Positions 35,153-44,422 of a DNA stretch of 64,000 nucleotides are shown here, piece by piece. A program made the position numbers and the translations under genes. Numbering within the stretch: position 1 is the first letter of the stretch; each line of letters starts with the position of its first letter. Origin of the DNA: Tahibacter soli (GTDB taxonomy: Bacteria; Pseudomonadota; Gammaproteobacteria; Xanthomonadales; Rhodanobacteraceae). The stretch is from positions 310,001 to 374,000 of the forward strand of contig NZ_JAOVZO020000020.1 of assembly GCF_025717065.2 (NCBI RefSeq), read 5' to 3'. A model generated the notes under the pieces. The model saw only the letters and a program-made list of their open reading frames with translations. It made no database searches and was not told where the DNA came from.

Positions 35153-35686
35153 TCAGTCCGGCGCCGCCGTGGCTTGCGCATAGCTCGACCCGAAGCCCGC
35201 CACGAGCTTGTCGAGCAGTTTCAGGTTCAAGGCGTTGCCCGCATGCGCCGCAGCGCCTTCGGCCACCTTGTCGCGATGCCGCACGAGCGCGGCCCGGTCG
35301 CGTTCGAGAAACGCGATCGTCGCGAGCACGTAGTCGTTCCAGCGCAGCGGCGAGGCCGCAAAATCTTCCTTGTCGACGAGCACGCTTCTCGCGTACGCGA
35401 TCGCGCGCGGCGCGTCGCCGTGCGTCGCGCGCAACTGCGCGACGTGCCAGCGCAGCGAACGCTGCTCCGCCTTGTTCGCGACGATGTATTCGACGATGAG
35501 ATCGGCCGCCTCGCGATCGCAGCGCCGCGCCGCGAGTACGCGAAAGCCGCTGTCCTGCGTCTGGTCGAACGCCTCGTACGACAACGCGAGGTCGGCCGGA
35601 AAGCGCTGCGCGAACAGCGCGGCGCAGTCGGCCGGCTCGGCCGGCTGCGCGGCAAGCGCCGCGGCGATGAAAAATGCTGCAAACAT
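35153..35686 (-). CDS. Exported protein of unknown function
   Basis: This 177-aa protein has a short signal peptide (MFAAFFIAAALAAQPAEPA). The rest is alpha-helical with LRWHVAQLRATHGDAPRAIA and LRWNDYVLATIAFLERDRAA, a pattern seen in TPR-like helical repeats. GGAGACG precedes the ATG at 35686. It stands alone on the minus strand: the PKD gene starts 148 bases downstream, and the divergent phosphopantetheinyl transferase starts 106 bases upstream. Confidence 0.65.
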   Translation of the reverse strand: MFAAFFIAAALAAQPAEPADCAALFAQRFPADLALSYEAFDQTQDSGFRVLAARRCDREAADLIVEYIVANKAEQRSLRWHVAQLRATHGDAPRAIAYARSVLVDKEDFAASPLRWNDYVLATIAFLERDRAALVRHRDKVAEGAAAHAGNALNLKLLDKLVAGFGSSYAQATAAPD

Positions 35687-35792
35687 GACGTCTCCACAAA
35701 GTCGCCGGGGCCGGCGATGTGCATACGCGAAACGAGGGGCGCAGGGATCACGACATGCGACACTATGGGCAACTTACGGGTTCCCGCCCACG

Positions 35793-36602
35793 ATGACGAC
35801 GATACGCGACGACGCTCAGCCCGACCCTGCCGCATCGATCGACCCCGCATCGATCGACCACGCATCGATCGACATCTGGCTGACGTTTCTCGACGACGCG
35901 CACGATCCGTCGCTGCTCGACGCCTACCGCACGCTGATGAGCCCGACCGAACGCGAGCAGCAGCAGCGCTTCGTGTTCGAGAAGGATCGCCATCGCTATC
36001 TCGTCACGCGCGCGCTCGTGCGCACGGCGCTGTCGCAGTACGCGTCGGTGCCGGCCGCGCGGCTCGCGTTCGTCGCGAACGCCTACGGCAAGCCCGCGCT
36101 CGCCGACGCGCCGCCCGATCTGGCGTTCAACGTATCGCACGCCGGCAACCTCGTCGTGCTCGCGGTCGCACGCGGCGGCGCGCTCGGCGTCGACACCGAA
36201 GGCGTCGAATCGCGCGTCGCGGTCGACGATCTCGCCGATCGCTACTTCGCGCGCGAGGAAGCCGACGAGTTGCGCACGCAGCCTGTCGAGCGGCGGCAGC
36301 GGCGCTTCTTCGAGTACTGGACGCTCAAGGAGTCGTACATCAAGGCGCGCGGCATGGGTCTGTCGCTGCCGCTCGACCGCTTCGGCTTTCGTTTTCCGCA
36401 CGCGGCGGGCGTAAGCCTGTGGACGCACGCCGATGTCGACGACGCGCCGCAACGCTGGCGTTTTTCGCAGTTCGCGGCGCCGGGACATCTGATCGCGCTG
36501 TGCGCCGAGTCGGCCGGACCGCTGGCCGTGCAGGCGCGTCGCTGCGTGCCGCTCGCGCACGCGGCGCCGTTCGCGTTGTCGGTGCTGCGCGCATCGGACT
36601 GA
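35793..36602 (+). CDS. Sfp-type 4'-phosphopantetheinyl transferase
   Basis: This 269-aa protein carries the Sfp/PPTase motifs: LAFNVSHAGNLVVLAVARGG, GVDTEGVES and FFEYWTLKESYIKARGMGLS. These place the Mg2+-binding Asp, Glu and Lys in the usual order. The enzyme transfers phosphopantetheine from CoA to a carrier protein of a polyketide, peptide or fatty-acid synthase. No carrier-protein gene lies in the window. The N-terminus holds three 15-bp repeats that encode ASIDP/H/I. The ATG at 35793 gives a clean start. Confidence 0.9.
   Translation: MTTIRDDAQPDPAASIDPASIDHASIDIWLTFLDDAHDPSLLDAYRTLMSPTEREQQQRFVFEKDRHRYLVTRALVRTALSQYASVPAARLAFVANAYGKPALADAPPDLAFNVSHAGNLVVLAVARGGALGVDTEGVESRVAVDDLADRYFAREEADELRTQPVERRQRRFFEYWTLKESYIKARGMGLSLPLDRFGFRFPHAAGVSLWTHADVDDAPQRWRFSQFAAPGHLIALCAESAGPLAVQARRCVPLAHAAPFALSVLRASD
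35833..35877 (+). repeat. Three 15-bp in-frame repeats
   Basis: GCATCGATCGAC plus three variable bases occurs three times in a row at 35833, 35848 and 35863. It encodes ASIDP, ASIDH and ASIDI near the N-terminus of the phosphopantetheinyl transferase. It is probably replication slippage in a disordered extension. Confidence 0.85.
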
Positions 36603-36642
36603 AATCGCACTTTTTGCAACGCTTCGCGGCGAATCGCCGGAC

Positions 36643-36672
36643 AAAAAAAGGCCCCGCTTTCGCGAGGCCTTT
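36643..36672 (-). terminator. Terminator of the cold-shock gene
   Basis: Read on the minus strand, AAAGGCCTCGC pairs with GCGGGGCCTTT (one G-U) around GAAA and is followed by a T-run. It lies 26 bases after the cold-shock stop codon. It may also stop transcripts from the convergent phosphopantetheinyl transferase gene. Confidence 0.85.
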
Positions 36673-36698
36673 CTCGAACCCCCGGCTCGGTCTTGCGC

Positions 36699-36905
36699 TT
36701 ACTGTGCCGGCTGAACGCCGGACGCCTGCGAGCCCTTCGGACCCTGCGTGACTTCGAAGACTACGCGCTGACCTTCCTGCAGGCTGCGAAAGCCCTTGGA
36801 GTTGATGGCCGAGTAGTGCACGAACACGTCCTCGCCGCCGTCTTCCGGCGCGATAAACCCGAAGCCCTTGGCATCGTTGAACCACTTCACTGTACCGGTA
36901 CGCAT
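36699..36905 (-). CDS. Cold-shock protein (CspA family)
   Basis: This 68-aa single cold-shock domain protein has the RNA-binding motifs KGFGFI (RNP1) and VFVHYSAI (RNP2). It also has the family start [11 protein letters not shown]. CspA proteins bind single-stranded RNA and DNA and melt structures at low temperature or in stationary phase. It is a monocistronic gene with its own terminator and a possible promoter about 75 bases upstream. Confidence 0.95.
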   Translation of the reverse strand: MRTGTVKWFNDAKGFGFIAPEDGGEDVFVHYSAINSKGFRSLQEGQRVVFEVTQGPKGSQASGVQPAQ

Positions 36906-36978
36906 TGTTTCCCCTCACTGCTGGTGGACCAAGTGCGTCGCCCGCCGAGCCTCCCCCGGCCAGAACCACGCGGTCGGA

Positions 36979-37009
36979 AGTATAAACATTCTTTTACAAA
37001 ACGAATCAA
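36979..37009 (-). promoter_or_regulatory. Possible promoter of the cold-shock gene
   Basis: On the minus strand TTGATT (37004-37009) and TATACT (36979-36984) flank a 19-base spacer, longer than the ideal 17. A transcript from here would have a leader of about 65-75 bases. The region is clearly richer in A/T than its surroundings. Confidence 0.4.
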
Positions 37010-37089
37010 GCCGCCCTTTTTGCAGCGCAGCAAAAAGCCGGAACCGCGTCACAACGCGGCCCAGCTTGCGTTGCGGGGGTTTCGCGCGC

Positions 37090-37770
37090 TCAGGCTTTCG
37101 GTTTTTCGCCGCAGGTGCGCTCGGACGGTTTGGCACTGACCGTCAGCACCAGTTCGCCGGTCGCGGCGTACGGCAGCTTCACCTTGACCGCGTCGGTCGA
37201 GTAGTAGAAGCCGCCCTTTGTCGGCGCACTGACCTTGTCGCGCGCGCCGGACTCGAACGCGGCACCGACGTCCTTCTCGGTCGTGGCGACGAGAAATCGC
37301 TGCAGATTCTTCACTTTCGCGCACCCTTGCAGCTCGGTCGGCTGGAACGGGCGGATGTCGAGCGCGAGCTTGTCGACGCTGACCGTCTCGCGCACGTTGC
37401 CTTCGTCGTCGAGCACGTAGAACAGCGGCTTGAACACGGTGCGGCCGCGGCCGTCCGGCGCGTCCTGCGCCACGACGCGCACGTCGACCATCGCGTTTTC
37501 GACCGGCTTGGGCAGTTCCACACGGCGGTAGTAGCTGCGTCCGCGCGGCAGCTCGGCCTCCGGCGACGCATCGTCGATCGGAAAGCGCATCGGCTGTTCG
37601 GGCAGGAGGGCGATGGGCCCCGGATCGCGGACTTTGACGACGCCGGTTTTCGGCGGTGCGGGGTCGCGGCCGAGCTTGCGGCTCACCCAGTCGATCGGAC
37701 CGGCGACGGCCGTGGCGGCGAACGCGGCAAGGCCGCAGGCAGTCAGCGAAAGCGAGAGTCGAGCGGTCAT
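37090..37770 (-). CDS. Exported protein, possibly MalM-like
   Basis: This 226-aa protein has a signal peptide ending AVAG (residue 24). The beta-rich body contains FYVLDDEGNVRETVSVDK, FLVATTEKDVGAAFE and TGELVLTVS. The order of these blocks, and the phrase TTEKD, resembles the maltose-operon periplasmic protein MalM family, whose exact role is unclear. I did not see a maltose operon nearby. The call as MalM-like is only a resemblance. It is the last of a minus-strand group with two small exported proteins (gaps 121 and 54 bases). Confidence 0.6.
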   Translation of the reverse strand: MTARLSLSLTACGLAAFAATAVAGPIDWVSRKLGRDPAPPKTGVVKVRDPGPIALLPEQPMRFPIDDASPEAELPRGRSYYRRVELPKPVENAMVDVRVVAQDAPDGRGRTVFKPLFYVLDDEGNVRETVSVDKLALDIRPFQPTELQGCAKVKNLQRFLVATTEKDVGAAFESGARDKVSAPTKGGFYYSTDAVKVKLPYAATGELVLTVSAKPSERTCGEKPKA

Positions 37771-37891
37771 ACCAGGGGTGCGACAGGCGCACCGGCAAAA
37801 AGTTGCAAACGTTGACGGCGAATACGGCGCCGCTCGTGCCGCCGCCGCATCGCCCGGAACCCTCGGCGACCGGCGACGGCACGACGCGGCG

Positions 37892-38212
37892 TCACTCGCC
37901 GAGCGGCTTCAGTTCCTTGCCGTCCTCGACGAACGCGTTGATCTTCAGATAGTCGGCGATGACCTTGAGCAGGCGGCGCTGTTCGCCGTTCGCCTTGTCG
38001 GCGTTGCGCAGCACGACGCCGGTCACCTTGCCGGCGTCCTTGAGTTCCTGCAGGGAGCTCATCAGCATGTTCTTGCCGAGCGGATTGCCGTCGAACAGGA
38101 ACTTGTCTTCACCCGACGGCTTGACGTAGGCGTTGCCGTCCTTGATGTCGCGCGCGGCGAACGCGCTCAGACTGAACAGCACGGCGAACAGCGCGAAAAG
38201 AATGCGTTTCAT
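37892..38212 (-). CDS. Small exported protein of unknown function
   Basis: This 106-aa protein has a signal peptide (MKRILFALFAVLFSLSAFAA). A short body follows: DKFLFDGNPLGKNMLMSSLQ then VTGVVLRNADKANGEQRRLL. The body weakly resembles the next protein and the periplasmic domain of ExbD/TolR. It lies 54 bases after the lipoprotein gene at 38267-38668. Confidence 0.65.
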   Translation of the reverse strand: MKRILFALFAVLFSLSAFAARDIKDGNAYVKPSGEDKFLFDGNPLGKNMLMSSLQELKDAGKVTGVVLRNADKANGEQRRLLKVIADYLKINAFVEDGKELKPLGE

Positions 38213-38266
38213 GGTGGTGGATCCCTGAATGGAGTAGCCGCTCGGCGAAGCCTGCGGGCCGGTCGT

Positions 38267-38668
38267 TTACTGCACCGCGGTCGTGCGGATTTCCTGGATT
38301 TCCTTACCTTCTTTTTCCTGCAGAAACGTGCGCACGCGAAGTTCGAGGCCGATACGCGCAAGTCCTGCAATATGCGCGTCGGTGACCTTCTGCTTTTCGC
38401 CGCGCTTGAGCAGGATCGTCTTGACGGGGTCGTTGCGGTCGCGGCGATAGCGCAGCGCACCCTTGAAATCTTCTTCCGAGAGCGTGGCGCCCTGGACTTC
38501 GAACTGCCCGTCCTTGTCGGCGATGACCGTCATGTCGTACGCGGCCGGCACGTCGGGCGCGGCAACGGTGTCGGGGCGGGCGCGTCCGCCGCACGCGGCG
38601 ACGACGACGGCGGCGAAAACGGCAAAGGCGATGGCGCGCGCCGCACGGCGCAGGTCGAGTCGTTGCAT
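38267..38668 (-). CDS. Small lipoprotein, weakly ExbD/TolR-like
   Basis: This 133-aa protein has a lipobox (VVVAACGG), so it should be lipid-anchored. The mature part (DGQFEVQGATLSEEDFKGAL, VKTILLKRGEKQKVTDAHIA) looks like the beta-alpha-beta periplasmic domain of ExbD/TolR. It is distantly similar to its downstream neighbour. The ATG at 38668 was chosen as the only start that gives a complete lipoprotein signal. It is 77 bases downstream of dcd. Confidence 0.7.
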   Translation of the reverse strand: MQRLDLRRAARAIAFAVFAAVVVAACGGRARPDTVAAPDVPAAYDMTVIADKDGQFEVQGATLSEEDFKGALRYRRDRNDPVKTILLKRGEKQKVTDAHIAGLARIGLELRVRTFLQEKEGKEIQEIRTTAVQ

Positions 38669-38745
38669 CGGTGTCAGTTCCGCGTTGAGTTGAAGTCGGA
38701 AGGCCGCGAAGCGTATCACTGTCGCTTGGCGCCGGCATGAATCGG

Positions 38746-39315
38746 CTATGTGCGAGGCAGGGTAACGCCGCGCTGGCCCTGGTATTTTCCGCCGCGATCG
38801 GCGTAGCTGACGTCGCATTCCTCGTCGGATTCGAAGAACAGCATCTGCGCGACGCCTTCGTTCGCGTAGATGCGCGCCGGCAGCGGCGTCGTGTTCGAGA
38901 ACTCGAGCGTGACGTGCCCTTCCCATTCGGGTTCGAGCGGCGTGACGTTGACGATGATGCCGCAGCGCGCGTACGTCGACTTGCCCAGGCACACCGTCAG
39001 CACCTTCCGCGGGATGCGGAAGTATTCGACCGTGCGCGCGAGCGCGAACGAATTGGGCGGGATGATGCACACCTCGCTCTTGATGTCGACGAAGCTTTTC
39101 GGGTCGAACGCCTTCGGGTCCACAATGGTGGAATTGATATTCGTGAACACCTTGAACTCGTCGGCGCAGCGCACGTCGTAGCCGTAGCTCGACGTGCCGT
39201 ACGAGATCAGGCGCCCGCCCGAGGCGTTCTGCCTGATCTGGCCGGGTTCGAACGGTTCGATCATGCCGTGGCTTTCGGCCATGCGGCGAATCCACTTGTC
39301 GGCTTTGATGCTCAT
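38746..39315 (-). CDS. dcd: dCTP deaminase
   Basis: This 189-aa protein has the dCTP deaminase pattern [20 protein letters not shown] at the start, [20 protein letters not shown], and the C-terminal [14 protein letters not shown]. It makes dUTP from dCTP for thymidylate synthesis. It is the expected neighbour of apbC in this lineage and follows it by 4 bases, forming an operon. Confidence 0.96.
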   Translation of the reverse strand: MSIKADKWIRRMAESHGMIEPFEPGQIRQNASGGRLISYGTSSYGYDVRCADEFKVFTNINSTIVDPKAFDPKSFVDIKSEVCIIPPNSFALARTVEYFRIPRKVLTVCLGKSTYARCGIIVNVTPLEPEWEGHVTLEFSNTTPLPARIYANEGVAQMLFFESDEECDVSYADRGGKYQGQRGVTLPRT

Positions 39316-39319
39316 GAGG

Positions 39320-40411
39320 TCAGCTGCTCTGGATCACGATTTTCGGAAACTGGATGGCTTTGTTCTTCGCCTGCAGCGACAGCCGGCCGGCCGCGTTGCG
39401 CGCGATCTGCCGGTAGCGCGCGGCGAGGTCGGAATCGGGTTCGGCGACGACGATCGGCGTGCCGGCGTCCGACTCGCGCCGCACGCGGATGTCGAGCGGC
39501 AGCGAGCCGAGCAGCGCGACGCCGTACTGCTGCGCCATGCGCTCGCCGCCGCCGCTGCCGAAGATGGGCTCCTCGTGGCCGCAGTTCGTGCACACGTGCG
39601 TCGACATGTTCTCGACGATGCCGAGCAGCGGCACTTCGACTTTCTCGAACATGCGCAGCGCCTTGCGCGCGTCGATCAGCGCGACGTCCTGCGGCGTCGT
39701 GACGATTACCGCGCCGGTCATCGGAATGCGCTGCGCGAGCGTCAGCGCGATGTCGCCGGTGCCGGGCGGAAAGTCGATCACGAGATAGTCGAGGTCCTCC
39801 CACAGCGTGTTCGTGGCGAGCTGCATCAGCGCCTGCGTGACCATCGGGCCGCGCCAGATCACCGGCGTGTCGTCTTCGATCATGTAGCCGATGCTCATGA
39901 CCTGCAGGCCGTGGTTGCGCTTGGGCAGGAAATTCTGGCCGTCCGGGCTTTCGGGCTTGCCGCTCGTGGCGGTCAGGAGCGGCAGCGACGGTCCGTAGAC
40001 GTCGGCGTCGAGCACGCCGACCTTCGCGCCTTCGGCGACGAGCGCGAGCGCGAGATTGACCGCGGTCGTCGATTTGCCGACGCCGCCCTTGCCCGACGCC
40101 ACGGCGATGACGTTGCGCACTTCGCGCAGCGGCGACAGCTCTTTCTGCACCTGGTGCGAAAACACGCGAAAGCCGACGCTGACGGCAGCCGCTTCGATCG
40201 CCGGTTCGGCTTCGAGCACGCGCTTGACCTCGGCGGCGAGCGTTTCGCGCCACGACTGCGCGGGATAGCCGAGCTGGATGTCGACCGACACGCGCGCGCC
40301 GTCGACGCCGACGCCGCGCACCGCGCCCGATGCGACGAGGTCGGCGCCGGTGTGCGGATCCTGGATGCGGGACAATGCCGCCCGCGCCAGGCCTTCAATT
40401 TCCTGGGACAT
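39320..40411 (-). CDS. apbC: Iron-sulfur cluster carrier ApbC/Mrp
   Basis: This 363-aa protein combines an N-terminal MIP18-like domain (about residues 1-95) with a ParA/MinD-type NTPase. Walker A is [15 protein letters not shown] near residue 105. The CTNCGH pair that bridges an Fe-S cluster follows. It transfers Fe-S clusters to target proteins. AGGAAGC precedes the ATG at 40411. A possible minus-strand -10 (TACAAT, 40574-40579) lies about 160 bases upstream but has no good -35. Confidence 0.95.
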   Translation of the reverse strand: MSQEIEGLARAALSRIQDPHTGADLVASGAVRGVGVDGARVSVDIQLGYPAQSWRETLAAEVKRVLEAEPAIEAAAVSVGFRVFSHQVQKELSPLREVRNVIAVASGKGGVGKSTTAVNLALALVAEGAKVGVLDADVYGPSLPLLTATSGKPESPDGQNFLPKRNHGLQVMSIGYMIEDDTPVIWRGPMVTQALMQLATNTLWEDLDYLVIDFPPGTGDIALTLAQRIPMTGAVIVTTPQDVALIDARKALRMFEKVEVPLLGIVENMSTHVCTNCGHEEPIFGSGGGERMAQQYGVALLGSLPLDIRVRRESDAGTPIVVAEPDSDLAARYRQIARNAAGRLSLQAKNKAIQFPKIVIQSS

Positions 40412-40700
40412 CTTGCTTCCTGGTTGGATGCGTAAGCTCGTTGGTCAAGCGGGACTTGTCGCCGTTCGAACCCGGTGAAGTCAAGGGGGCCAACCGGTAC
40501 CGCAAGCGCGGGCGATCGCAAGCGTTCCGCAAAAACATCAACTTAACGACGGCACGCGGAACTTTCGCCGCGGATTGTAGAGTCAAAGGCCCGTCACCGC
40601 AGCCCGGCCGGGCTGCATCCACGGCAAGACGCGTTGCAAGCACCCCGCACCGCCGGCATGCTTCGCGCCCTTCTCCGCCCCCGCTCACAGGACCGGATTC

Positions 40701-41147
40701 ATGACCCGATACATCGCTCGCATTGCACCGTTCGCCTTTCTCGCGCTGCTCGCCGCCTGCGGCAGCAATGCGCCGCCGGAAACGGCGAAGGTCGCCGAAG
40801 CGCCGAAGCCCGCGCAACCGGCGCAGCCCCTCACGGCGCCGAGGCCCGCGGCGCCCGTCGGCCCGCTCGAAGCCGTGCAGGCCGCCGCGCCGGAACCCAG
40901 GCAAGGCGACGTGCAGCCGTTCCGCCGCCTCGGCACGCCCGAATGCGACGTGTTCGCCGAGAAGGCGCGCCAGTGCCTGAACAGCGGCGCGGTTTCGCAC
41001 GACGTGCGCAAGGCCGCGATCCGCGGCATCGAGGAAGGCATTCGCGCGTCGATGCGGCTGACCGGCCCGGAACGCGTCGAAGCCTGTCTCAATCTGCAGG
41101 CCCAGGTGCAGCCGGGCCTGATCAGCGGCGGCTGCCAGAACCTGTAA
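40701..41147 (+). CDS. Small Ala/Pro-rich lipoprotein of unknown function
   Basis: This 148-aa protein has a lipobox (FLALLAACGSN) and an Ala/Pro/Lys-rich tether. The small C-terminal domain has conserved-looking cysteines (TPECDVFAEKARQCLN and ACLNLQ..GGCQNL). This suggests disulfides in the periplasm. AGGA lies before the ATG at 40701. It precedes metG by 112 bases. A CATAAT -10-like box at 41218 may belong to metG. Confidence 0.7.
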   Translation: MTRYIARIAPFAFLALLAACGSNAPPETAKVAEAPKPAQPAQPLTAPRPAAPVGPLEAVQAAAPEPRQGDVQPFRRLGTPECDVFAEKARQCLNSGAVSHDVRKAAIRGIEEGIRASMRLTGPERVEACLNLQAQVQPGLISGGCQNL

Positions 41148-41259
41148 CGCCGCCTCGACGGGCTCCGCGCGCACGGGCGAACGCGCGGCGGCCGATCCGG
41201 CAACGCGGTGCCGCATGCCATAATGCGGCGCCGCAACAGCCGAATCGGAAAGCTCCCGG

Positions 41260-43344
41260 ATGACCTCGACGCGTCGCCTTCTCGTCACCTGCGCCCTGCC
41301 CTACGCGAACGGACACCTGCACCTCGGACACCTCGTCGGCTATCTGCAGACCGACATGTGGTGCCGCGCGCAGCGCATGGCCGGCAACGAGGTCGTGATG
41401 GTCTGCGCCGACGACACGCACGGCACGCCGATCATGCTCGCCGCCGAGAAGAAGGGCCTCAGCGCCGAAGCGTTCATCGCGCAGATGCAGGAGAGCCACG
41501 AGCGCGACTTCGCCGACTTCGGCGTCGCGTGGGACAACTACGACTCCACGCACGGCGAGAACAATCGCCTGCTGACCGAAATGATCTACCGCCGCCTGCG
41601 CGACAACGGCGCGATCGCGCGCCGCTCGATCCAGCAGCTGTACGACCCGGTCAAGGACATGTTCCTGCCCGACCGCTACATCCAGGGCACGTGCCCGAAC
41701 TGCGGCACGCCCGACCAGTACGGCGACAACTGCGAGAACTGCGGCGCGACGTACGCGCCGACCGACCTGAAAAATCCGCGCTCGGTCGTCTCCGGCGCGC
41801 CGCCGGTGCTGCGCGAGTCGGAACATTACTTTTTCCAACTCGGTAAATTTACTGATTTCCTGCGGCAGTGGCTGGCGGGACCGGTCGCGCATTCGGGCGT
41901 CAAGGCGAAGCTCGCGGAATGGCTCGACGCCGAGGGCGGCCTGCGCGACTGGGACATTTCGCGCGACGCGCCGTATTTCGGCTTCGAGATTCCCGACGCG
42001 CCGGGCAAGTTCTTCTACGTGTGGCTCGACGCGCCGATCGGCTACCTCGCGAGCTTCAAGACGCTGTGCGACCGCCGCGGCATCGACTTCGACGAATACC
42101 TGAAGTCCGACTCGACGACCGAGCTGCATCACTTCATCGGCAAGGACATCATCAATTTCCACGGCCTGTTCTGGCCCGCGGTGCTGCACGGCGCCGGCCT
42201 GCGCGCGCCGACCGCGCTGCACGTCAACGGCTATCTCACGGTCAACGGCGCGAAGATGTCCAAGTCGCGCGGCACGTTCATCCAGGCGCGCGCTTATCTC
42301 GACGCGGGCCTCGATCCCGACTGCCTGCGCTACTACTACGCCGCGAAGACCGGCGCGGGCGTCGACGACCTCGACCTCAACTTCGACGACTTCGTCGCGC
42401 GCGTGAACGCCGATCTCGTCGGCAAGTTCGTCAACATCGCCAGCCGCTGCGCCGGCTTCGTGACGAAGCGCTTCGACGGCAAGCTCGCGGCCGAACTGCC
42501 GGAACCGGCGATGTACGCGCGTTTCGTCGACGGCGCGCGCGAAGTGCAGGCATCGTTCGACGAAGGCGAGTTCAGCCGCGCGATCCGCCAGACGATGGCG
42601 CTCGCCGACGAAGCGAACCGCTACATCGACGACAGGAAACCGTGGGTGATCGCCAAGCAGGAAGGCGCCGACGCCGAACTGCTCGCCGTGTGCAGCCAGG
42701 GCCTGAACCTGTTCCGCGTGCTCGCGGCGTGCCTGAAGCCCGTGCTCGCGCGCACCGCCGTCGATGCCGAAGCGTTTCTCGGCGCGCCGATCGCGCGCTG
42801 GACCGACATCGAAGCGCCGCTCGTCTCCCACACCATCAACGCGTTCACGCCGCTCATGACGCGCGTGGACCCCAAGCACATCGAAGCCATGATCGAAGCC
42901 TCCAAGGAAAGCCTGCAACCGACCGACGCCGCCGCCGCGACGCCGGCCGCGAAACCGGCCGCACCGGCCGCCGCCTCGCCGGTCGCCGCCCCGGCTGCCA
43001 CGAACGCGCTGCCCGACATCGCGATCGACGACTTCGCGAAACTCGACCTGCGCATCGGCAAGGTGCTCGCGTGCGAATTCGTCGACGGCTCGGACAAGCT
43101 GCTGCGCTTCGAACTCGACGCCGGCGATCTCGGCACGCGCCAGATCTTCTCGGGCATCCGCGCCGCATACGGCGAGCCCGAAAAGCTCGTCGGCCGCCAC
43201 GTCGTGTTCATCGCGAATCTCGCGCCGCGCAAGATGCGCTTCGGCGTGTCGCAGGGCATGGTCCTGTCGGCAGGCTCCGGCGGCGCGGACCTGTTCCTGC
43301 TCGACGTCGACGCCGGCGCCGCGGCCGGCATGCCGGTCAAGTAA
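41260..43344 (+). CDS. metG: Methionyl-tRNA synthetase
   Basis: This 694-aa protein has the class I signatures HLGH (in [17 protein letters not shown], the HIGH motif) and KMSKS ([11 protein letters not shown]). It has the MetG zinc knuckle [19 protein letters not shown]-terminal tRNA-binding domain begins near residue 585 ([16 protein letters not shown]) after an Ala/Pro-rich linker. It charges tRNA-Met. It is followed by the rnfA-like gene after 5 bases, the common metG-rnf arrangement. Confidence 0.97.
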   Translation: MTSTRRLLVTCALPYANGHLHLGHLVGYLQTDMWCRAQRMAGNEVVMVCADDTHGTPIMLAAEKKGLSAEAFIAQMQESHERDFADFGVAWDNYDSTHGENNRLLTEMIYRRLRDNGAIARRSIQQLYDPVKDMFLPDRYIQGTCPNCGTPDQYGDNCENCGATYAPTDLKNPRSVVSGAPPVLRESEHYFFQLGKFTDFLRQWLAGPVAHSGVKAKLAEWLDAEGGLRDWDISRDAPYFGFEIPDAPGKFFYVWLDAPIGYLASFKTLCDRRGIDFDEYLKSDSTTELHHFIGKDIINFHGLFWPAVLHGAGLRAPTALHVNGYLTVNGAKMSKSRGTFIQARAYLDAGLDPDCLRYYYAAKTGAGVDDLDLNFDDFVARVNADLVGKFVNIASRCAGFVTKRFDGKLAAELPEPAMYARFVDGAREVQASFDEGEFSRAIRQTMALADEANRYIDDRKPWVIAKQEGADAELLAVCSQGLNLFRVLAACLKPVLARTAVDAEAFLGAPIARWTDIEAPLVSHTINAFTPLMTRVDPKHIEAMIEASKESLQPTDAAAATPAAKPAAPAAASPVAAPAATNALPDIAIDDFAKLDLRIGKVLACEFVDGSDKLLRFELDAGDLGTRQIFSGIRAAYGEPEKLVGRHVVFIANLAPRKMRFGVSQGMVLSAGSGGADLFLLDVDAGAAAGMPVK

Positions 43345-43349
43345 ACGAC

Positions 43350-43925
43350 GTGAGCGACATCGTCGCTCTGCTCGTCGGCGCCGCGCTGGTCAACAACGCG
43401 GCGCTGATCGCGATGCTCGGATTCGACCGCGCGCGCGTCGACGACGTCGGCGGCGCGTCCGTGTTCGGCACGCTGTGCGCGCTCGCCGTCACGCTCGTCG
43501 CGGCGCTGTACCAGCCGCTCGCGCGCGTGTTGCCGTTCGGCGAACTCGTGGCGCTGCAGGGCGCGGCGCTCGTGCTCGTCGTCGCGGCGGCCGTGGCGCT
43601 CGTCGCGCAACTCGTCGCGCGCGCGTTCGCGCCGCTCGAAGCGATCATGCGGGGACGCTGGCTCGCCGTCGCCGGCAATGCCGCGGTGATCGGCGGTGCG
43701 CTGATCGCGCTGCGTCCCGGCCGAGGCTACGCGGCGACGCTCGTCGTCGCATTCGGCAGCGGCGCGGGCTACGCGCTCGTCCTGACGATGCTCGCGGCGA
43801 TGCGCCGGCGCTTCGCGCACGACGACGTGCCGCACGCGTTCCGCGGCGCGCCGCTCGATCTGTTGACCGCCGGCTTCATGGCGCTCGCGTTCATGGGCTT
43901 CGCCGGCGTCGCGCCCGCGCCATGA
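43350..43925 (+). CDS. RnfA/RsxA-like membrane protein lacking the cluster cysteine
   Basis: This 191-aa protein has six predicted membrane helices and the position next to rnfB of RnfA/RsxA. Its opening is [20 protein letters not shown], where known RnfA proteins have a Cys after the LVNN helix (usually in a FLGICPFLG-like loop) that binds a membrane Fe-S cluster. No Cys is visible there, or indeed almost anywhere in this protein, so electron transfer by the usual route seems impaired. It starts with GTG at 43350, 5 bases after metG. No rnfC, D, G or E follows. Confidence 0.75.
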   Translation: MSDIVALLVGAALVNNAALIAMLGFDRARVDDVGGASVFGTLCALAVTLVAALYQPLARVLPFGELVALQGAALVLVVAAAVALVAQLVARAFAPLEAIMRGRWLAVAGNAAVIGGALIALRPGRGYAATLVVAFGSGAGYALVLTMLAAMRRRFAHDDVPHAFRGAPLDLLTAGFMALAFMGFAGVAPAP

Positions 43926-44422
43926 TCGAGATCGTCGCGCTGCTCGCGGGCTTGGCCGCCGTATTCGGATTCGCGTTGCGCCGAGCCGCCGCGCGCGTGC
44001 CCGCGCCCGATCCGCGGCCGCTCGCCGAACGCATCGACGCGCTCTTGCCGCAGACGCAGTGCGGCCAGTGCCGCTACGCCGGCTGCCGCCCCTACGCGGA
44101 CGCGATCGCCGCGGGCGACGCCGACATCAACCAATGTCCGCCCGGCGGCGCCGCCGGCATTCGCGCGCTGGCCGCGCTGCTCGGGCGCGCCGAAAAGCCG
44201 CTCGATCCCGCGCACGGCGTCGAAGCGCCGCGCACGGTCGCGCTGATCGACGAGGCCGTGTGCATCGGCTGCACGAAATGCATCCAGGTGTGCCCGACCG
44301 ACGCGATCCTCGGCGCGCCGCAAACGATGCATTCGGTACTTTCCGACGAATGCACCGGTTGCGGCCTTTGTCTCGTGCCTTGCCCGGTCGACTGCATCGC
44401 ACTGATCGAACCGTCGCGCTGA
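43922..44422 (+). CDS. rnfB: RnfB/RsxB-like ferredoxin protein
   Basis: This 166-aa protein has an N-terminal membrane helix. A four-Cys cluster site follows ([11 protein letters not shown], then NQCPPGG), typical of the RnfB N-domain. Two [4Fe-4S] ferredoxin motifs come after it: [14 protein letters not shown] and [15 protein letters not shown]. It receives electrons in the Rnf/Rsx complex. ATGA overlap with the upstream rnfA-like gene. The rest of the complex is missing in this window and the next gene is on the other strand, so it may serve another electron pathway (inference). Confidence 0.88.
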   Translation: MIEIVALLAGLAAVFGFALRRAAARVPAPDPRPLAERIDALLPQTQCGQCRYAGCRPYADAIAAGDADINQCPPGGAAGIRALAALLGRAEKPLDPAHGVEAPRTVALIDEAVCIGCTKCIQVCPTDAILGAPQTMHSVLSDECTGCGLCLVPCPVDCIALIEPSR

